Source: an uncultured SAR116 cluster alpha proteobacterium (GTDB lineage: Bacteria > Pseudomonadota > Alphaproteobacteria > Puniceispirillales > Puniceispirillaceae). From it: a DNA stretch of 64,000 bases. Below are positions 60,522 to 64,000 of the stretch, one piece after another. Both the position numbers and the translations under genes were made by a program. The notes under the pieces were generated by a model. That model did not search any database, was not told the origin of the DNA, and saw nothing but the letters and a program-made list of their open reading frames with translations. The stretch covers positions 186,001-250,000 of the forward strand of contig CACNQE010000001.1 of NCBI GenBank assembly GCA_902622515.1. The letters are read 5' to 3'. Within the stretch, counting starts at the first letter, position 1, and every line of letters begins with the position of its first letter.

Positions 60522-61760
60522 TTAATCTGGTATAGCAAATATTTGATTAGGATAAATTAGGTCTGGGTTATTTATACGATTATTATTTCGTTTAAATATG
60601 TCGACATAGCGAACACCCTGTCCATAGGCTTTATAAGCAATACGCCATAAGGCATCTCCCTTGTGAATAACCAACATGTCACTCCCGTCACTGCCAATTT
60701 CAAGCGACTCAGCACTTATTTCAATCTGAGTTACTTGCATAACTGATTCATCTTCATCTAGCAATTCAGCGCGTAGATTATATGCTTTGTCAGGTTGCAT
60801 TGACGCCCTTGTAACCATACTCCATCGATTTACTTTATTGTCTTTCTTAGAAACATTCCACTTGATTGAAGCAATAAATTGATTATCAAAATATGCGCGC
60901 ATAGAATTTCCTCCCCTAGCAAACCCCGACAATCTTAATTTTGATTTATCCTCCCAAGATAAACTTCTAATTTGAATAAATTCGTTTTCATTAGACAAAC
61001 TGGAAATTTTATCTGCTTTATCAAGCACTGACGCTACAGAACGCAACCTTCCTATATCTGACTCATCTTCGGAGGTTATGGTCTCCTTCTTATCAACGTT
61101 AACCTCTGGTGATTGCACGACTACCGGTATCGATGAATCTGATTTTGGAACAAATACCACAAACGGTTTTTCTTCCTTATTTTCTTCGATATCAATAACC
61201 ACAGCTAAATCTGAAATCATTGTATCTAATATTTTGGAGGAATCACCCATATTTGTGGTTTCTGGTGTCAATGGCAGATTCTCAGTATTATCTGCCTCCG
61301 TCAAACCCCTTTCGGCTTTTTCAGATACCACTCTTAGTGACAGCCTTTCAGTTTCACTTTCGCCATGTTCGGGCTTAATTCCTAGTTGAATGAAATGGGA
61401 ACCTGACTCAAATTGTTTTTCTGGAATAGCAACCCAATCACCATTTTTATTGATGGTAGTTTCAGCAATAATTATATCACCATTAAACAAAACTACGGTT
61501 TTACCTGGTGGCCCAATACCACCAAATACACTGGAGCCGTCAGGGCTTACTTGCGCCATGGTAACTTGCAATCCAACCTTCAACTCATCTATGGTGTTTA
61601 GCTTTTCTTCAACTCTCTCAATTTCACCAATATTTTCACCCGCTTCCTCTTGGTCAATTTTTTTGCCAGTTTCTGCAGTTTCGTTTAGTTTGATTACAAA
61701 AAATGCTGCAACAATACCTGCAACCAACAAACCTATTAATCCAATTTTTAAATTTTTCAT
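60522..61760 (-). CDS. Membrane-anchored LysM protein
   Basis: 412 residues: one N-terminal helix (LKIGLIGLLVAGIVAAFFVI), a Glu/Ser-rich middle region with Ig-like segments (QVTMAQVSPDGSSVFGGIG, VVLFNGDIIIAETTINKNGD), and a C-terminal LysM domain (VIHKGDALWRIAYKAYG ... RINNPDLIYPNQIFAIP). LysM binds peptidoglycan, so this is a cell-wall-associated protein of unknown role. It is divergent from the LOG gene. Confidence 0.85.
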   Translation of the reverse strand: MKNLKIGLIGLLVAGIVAAFFVIKLNETAETGKKIDQEEAGENIGEIERVEEKLNTIDELKVGLQVTMAQVSPDGSSVFGGIGPPGKTVVLFNGDIIIAETTINKNGDWVAIPEKQFESGSHFIQLGIKPEHGESETERLSLRVVSEKAERGLTEADNTENLPLTPETTNMGDSSKILDTMISDLAVVIDIEENKEEKPFVVFVPKSDSSIPVVVQSPEVNVDKKETITSEDESDIGRLRSVASVLDKADKISSLSNENEFIQIRSLSWEDKSKLRLSGFARGGNSMRAYFDNQFIASIKWNVSKKDNKVNRWSMVTRASMQPDKAYNLRAELLDEDESVMQVTQIEISAESLEIGSDGSDMLVIHKGDALWRIAYKAYGQGVRYVDIFKRNNNRINNPDLIYPNQIFAIPD

Positions 61761-61848
61761 TAATTAGCTCCTCGCTAACAAAACTATTGTAATAATAGGA
61801 TACATGTCTAATTATGGCAAAATTATAAATTTTTTATCTAGGATCAAA

Positions 61849-62379
61849 ATGAAAACGATATGTATATTTGCTGGTGCAGCTAATGGTCTATCACCCCAGT
61901 TTTCGAAAGAAGCATTTCGCCTGGGTCAAATGATTGGAGCAAGAGGTTACCAGATTGTCTATGGCGGTGGTCGAACAGGTCTGATGGGCGCATTTGCGGA
62001 TGGTGCTATATCGAGTGGTGGACATATAACAGGAATTATGCCACAGTTTTTAGAATCTCAAGAAATTGGGCACAAAGAAATAACAGAATTAATAGTTACA
62101 AAATCGATGCATGAACGAAAAAGTTTAATGTATAAAAACACATCAGATTTTGTTCTACTTCCAGGCGGTCTTGGTTCTCTTGATGAGACAATGGAGGTTT
62201 TGACTTGGTGCCAACTTAAGATATTAAATGCCAAATTTCATATTTTCGACCTCAATGATTTTTGGCAACCAATGAAACTACTACTAACTCATATAGCCCA
62301 GAATGGATTTATGCATAATACAAATTTAGAGTATGTATCATGGTCAAAGACTGCAGATGAATTGGTAGATAATCTTTAA
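61849..62379 (+). CDS. LOG family nucleotide phosphoribohydrolase
   Basis: 176 residues from the ATG at 61849 (MKTICIFAGAANGLSPQF; AGGA 5 bases upstream). The family motif is VLLPGGLGSLDETMEVLTW with YGGGRTGLMGAFADG. These enzymes cleave nucleoside 5'-monophosphates, releasing the base and ribose 5-phosphate, and are often mis-annotated as lysine decarboxylases. The in-frame ATG at 61804 is less likely. Confidence 0.88.
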   Translation: MKTICIFAGAANGLSPQFSKEAFRLGQMIGARGYQIVYGGGRTGLMGAFADGAISSGGHITGIMPQFLESQEIGHKEITELIVTKSMHERKSLMYKNTSDFVLLPGGLGSLDETMEVLTWCQLKILNAKFHIFDLNDFWQPMKLLLTHIAQNGFMHNTNLEYVSWSKTADELVDNL

Positions 62380-62554
62380 GAAAGTCACTATATAAAAAAA
62401 TCTTAAATTAGTATATTTAAACAATGTGTTATTGTTGTATTTTATAAACAGATTGTCTATTGTTCCGCTAATTTCAATACATTTTTTTTAATTTCTTAAA
62501 GCAACAAAGCTTAAATTAGCAACAAAAATGACATTTTTTTTTGGGGGGTCGTTC

Positions 62555-63769
62555 ATGACAAAAATTAAGGTCTTAAATCCTATTGTAGAAATGGATGGAG
62601 ATGAGATGACTAGAATCATCTGGCAGAAAATTAAAGATAAATTAATCCATCCTTATTTAGATGTAGATTTAAAGTACTATGACCTTGGAATTGAGGCTAG
62701 AGACAAAACAGATGACCAAATAACAATAGATGCTGCCGAAGCAATCAAAAAATATGGAGTTGGAGTGAAGTGCGCGACTATAACACCTGATGAACAAAGA
62801 GTTGAAGAATTTAATTTAAAAAAAATGTACAAATCGCCCAACGGAACAATAAGAAATATTCTCGGAGGAACGGTATTTAGGCAGCCGATTATCGCAAATA
62901 ATGTTCCAAGATTAGTACCAGGTTGGACAAAACCAATTGTAATTGGAAGGCACGCATTCGGTGACCAATATCGAGCAACTGATATGGTAATTAAGGGTCC
63001 TGGAAAACTCACGATGACATTCCAACCGGCTAATGGGGGTGATGCTATCAGTCATGAGGTTTACGATTTTCCTGATGGTGGAGTTGCTATGGCTATGTAT
63101 AACTTGGACGAATCAATCAAAGGCTTTGCAAGGGCGTGCATGAATTACGGCCTTGACTTAGGTTGGCCAGTTTATATGTCAACAAAAAATACTATTATGA
63201 AAGCGTATGACGGACGCTTCAAAGACTTATTTGAAGAGGTATATCAAAACGAATTTAGAGTTAAATTTGAACAAGCTGGGCTCACATATGAGCATAGATT
63301 AATTGATGATATGGTGGCTTGTGCTATGAAATGGAATGGGGGCTATGTGTGGGCATGCAAAAATTATGACGGAGATGTGCAATCGGATACGGTAGCCCAA
63401 GGATATGGCTCTCTCGGATTAATGACATCAGTATTGATGACACCAGATGGAGAAACAATAGAAGCAGAGGCCGCACACGGAACAGTAACAAGACATTATC
63501 GTCAACATCAAAAAGGTGAACAAACATCAACAAACCCAATAGCTTCCATTTTTGCTTGGACGAGAGGACTAAGTTACCGAGGAAAGTTTGATAATACCCC
63601 AGAAGTCATTGATTTTGCAGAAACACTTGAGAAGGTTTGTATTAAAACTATCGAAAGTGGTAAAATGACCAAAGATTTAGCTATTTTGATAAGTTCTAGT
63701 CAGATGTTCCAGACGACTGACCAATTTTTGGATACTCTCGATATTAATTTACAAAAAGCAATGGCATAA
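62555..63769 (+). CDS. icd: NADP-dependent isocitrate dehydrogenase
   Basis: Makes 2-oxoglutarate in the TCA cycle. From the ATG at 62555 ([20 protein letters not shown]) it is 404 residues, the dimeric eukaryote-like type common in alphaproteobacteria. Motifs include [47 protein letters not shown] and the metal-site aspartates. GGGGGG lies before the ATG. Confidence 0.96.
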   Translation: MTKIKVLNPIVEMDGDEMTRIIWQKIKDKLIHPYLDVDLKYYDLGIEARDKTDDQITIDAAEAIKKYGVGVKCATITPDEQRVEEFNLKKMYKSPNGTIRNILGGTVFRQPIIANNVPRLVPGWTKPIVIGRHAFGDQYRATDMVIKGPGKLTMTFQPANGGDAISHEVYDFPDGGVAMAMYNLDESIKGFARACMNYGLDLGWPVYMSTKNTIMKAYDGRFKDLFEEVYQNEFRVKFEQAGLTYEHRLIDDMVACAMKWNGGYVWACKNYDGDVQSDTVAQGYGSLGLMTSVLMTPDGETIEAEAAHGTVTRHYRQHQKGEQTSTNPIASIFAWTRGLSYRGKFDNTPEVIDFAETLEKVCIKTIESGKMTKDLAILISSSQMFQTTDQFLDTLDINLQKAMA

Positions 63770-63781
63770 TTTAGGCTAATT

Positions 63782-63820
63782 AACAAAGAAACGAAGCTTA
63801 GAGCTATTCGTTTCTTTGTT
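63782..63820. terminator. Convergent hairpin between icd and alaS
   Basis: A perfect 14-bp stem, AACAAAGAAACGAA with TTCGTTTCTTTGTT, around an 11-base loop. The alaS stop (63804-63806) lies in the loop. T-rich flanks are weak, so it may act as a bidirectional terminator or an mRNA-stabilising structure. Confidence 0.6.
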
Positions 63821-64000
63821 TTGAAGAGACTAATTCGGTTTTAACAGCTTCGAACGCTTTAAATGCGTCCTTTGGGTTACTACCGCCTGCCTGAGCCATA
63901 TCAAATCTGCCACCGCCCCCTTTTCCACCTACAGCCTCAGAAGCAATGCGAACCAATAAAACAGCATCTAGCTTTCCTTCGCAATCTGGCGATAAGGACA
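63804..64000 (-). CDS. alaS: Alanyl-tRNA synthetase, C-terminal end, cut by window edge
   Basis: About 65 codons from the window edge to the stop. The motif GGKGGGGRFDMAQAGGSNPK is the C-Ala domain of alanyl-tRNA synthetase, which charges tRNA-Ala and links domains for editing. The rest lies past base 64000. Confidence 0.94.
   Translation of the reverse strand, partial: SLSPDCEGKLDAVLLVRIASEAVGGKGGGGRFDMAQAGGSNPKDAFKAFEAVKTELVSSKQRNE

Noticed and set aside
61078-61767. Plus-strand frames opposite the LysM gene (61078-61389 and 61390-61767)
   Set aside because: Their composition mirrors the Glu/Ser-rich minus-strand gene, which has a clear LysM domain and membrane anchor.

Overview
The window is AT-rich bacterial chromosome and most likely comes from an alphaproteobacterium. 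The evidence is a gcrA cell-cycle regulator gene, a pyruvate dehydrogenase E1-beta subunit with its own lipoyl domain, the order tpiA-secG-pyrG-kdsA-eno-ftsB-like-pdhA-pdhB-pdhC-lpdA, and the tig-clpP-clpX-lon-HU block. Low GC, short intergenic gaps, a Mrp-type antiporter and a CO-dehydrogenase-like oxidoreductase suggest a marine lineage of SAR116 type. That placement is inference only; no rRNA gene is present.

Layout. 1-9.9 kb (minus strand): central carbon block, from lpdA (cut by the window edge) through the pyruvate dehydrogenase genes, an FtsB-like protein, enolase, KDO-8-P synthase, CTP synthase, SecG and triosephosphate isomerase. 10.1-14.2 kb (plus): PpiD-like chaperone, trpE and a LysE-type exporter, then tRNA-Pro. 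14.4-23.4 kb (minus): DUF192 protein, histone-deacetylase-like hydrolase, and a ten-gene Mrp-type Na+/H+ antiporter operon with three large antiporter-like subunits and a split MrpA. 23.6-30.3 kb: small membrane peptides, a SufU-like scaffold, and a Fur-controlled three-gene iron operon (DUF4856 protein, fatty acid hydroxylase-like protein, Fe(III)-binding protein) whose promoter sits between two strong Fur boxes.

30.4-36.1 kb is an integration hot spot at the 3' end of tRNA-Asp(GTC). It has a perfect 50-bp direct repeat of the tRNA 3' half, arm-type short repeats and two related integrase 3' remnants. The cargo is a class III nucleotidyl cyclase, small membrane genes, and a Zur-type-promoter operon for a CobW-family metallochaperone, a WD40 protein and a small Cys protein. 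This is the most interesting part of the window.

36.2-48.1 kb: TPR protein, tRNA-Val, HU, Lon, ClpX, ClpP, trigger factor, tRNA-Leu, tRNA-His, an aminotransferase, and glnB-glnA. 48.2-64 kb: parE, an alpha/beta hydrolase, a DEAD-box helicase that seems to start at an ATT codon, pepN, gcrA, an AroE-like protein, msrB, a lone form-II CoxL-like subunit, a CDP-alcohol phosphatidyltransferase beside a phosphatidylserine decarboxylase homologue lacking its pyruvoyl-forming serine, a LysM protein, a LOG-family enzyme, isocitrate dehydrogenase and the 3' end of alaS.

All assignments were made by reading translations and motifs. No database search or structure prediction was run.
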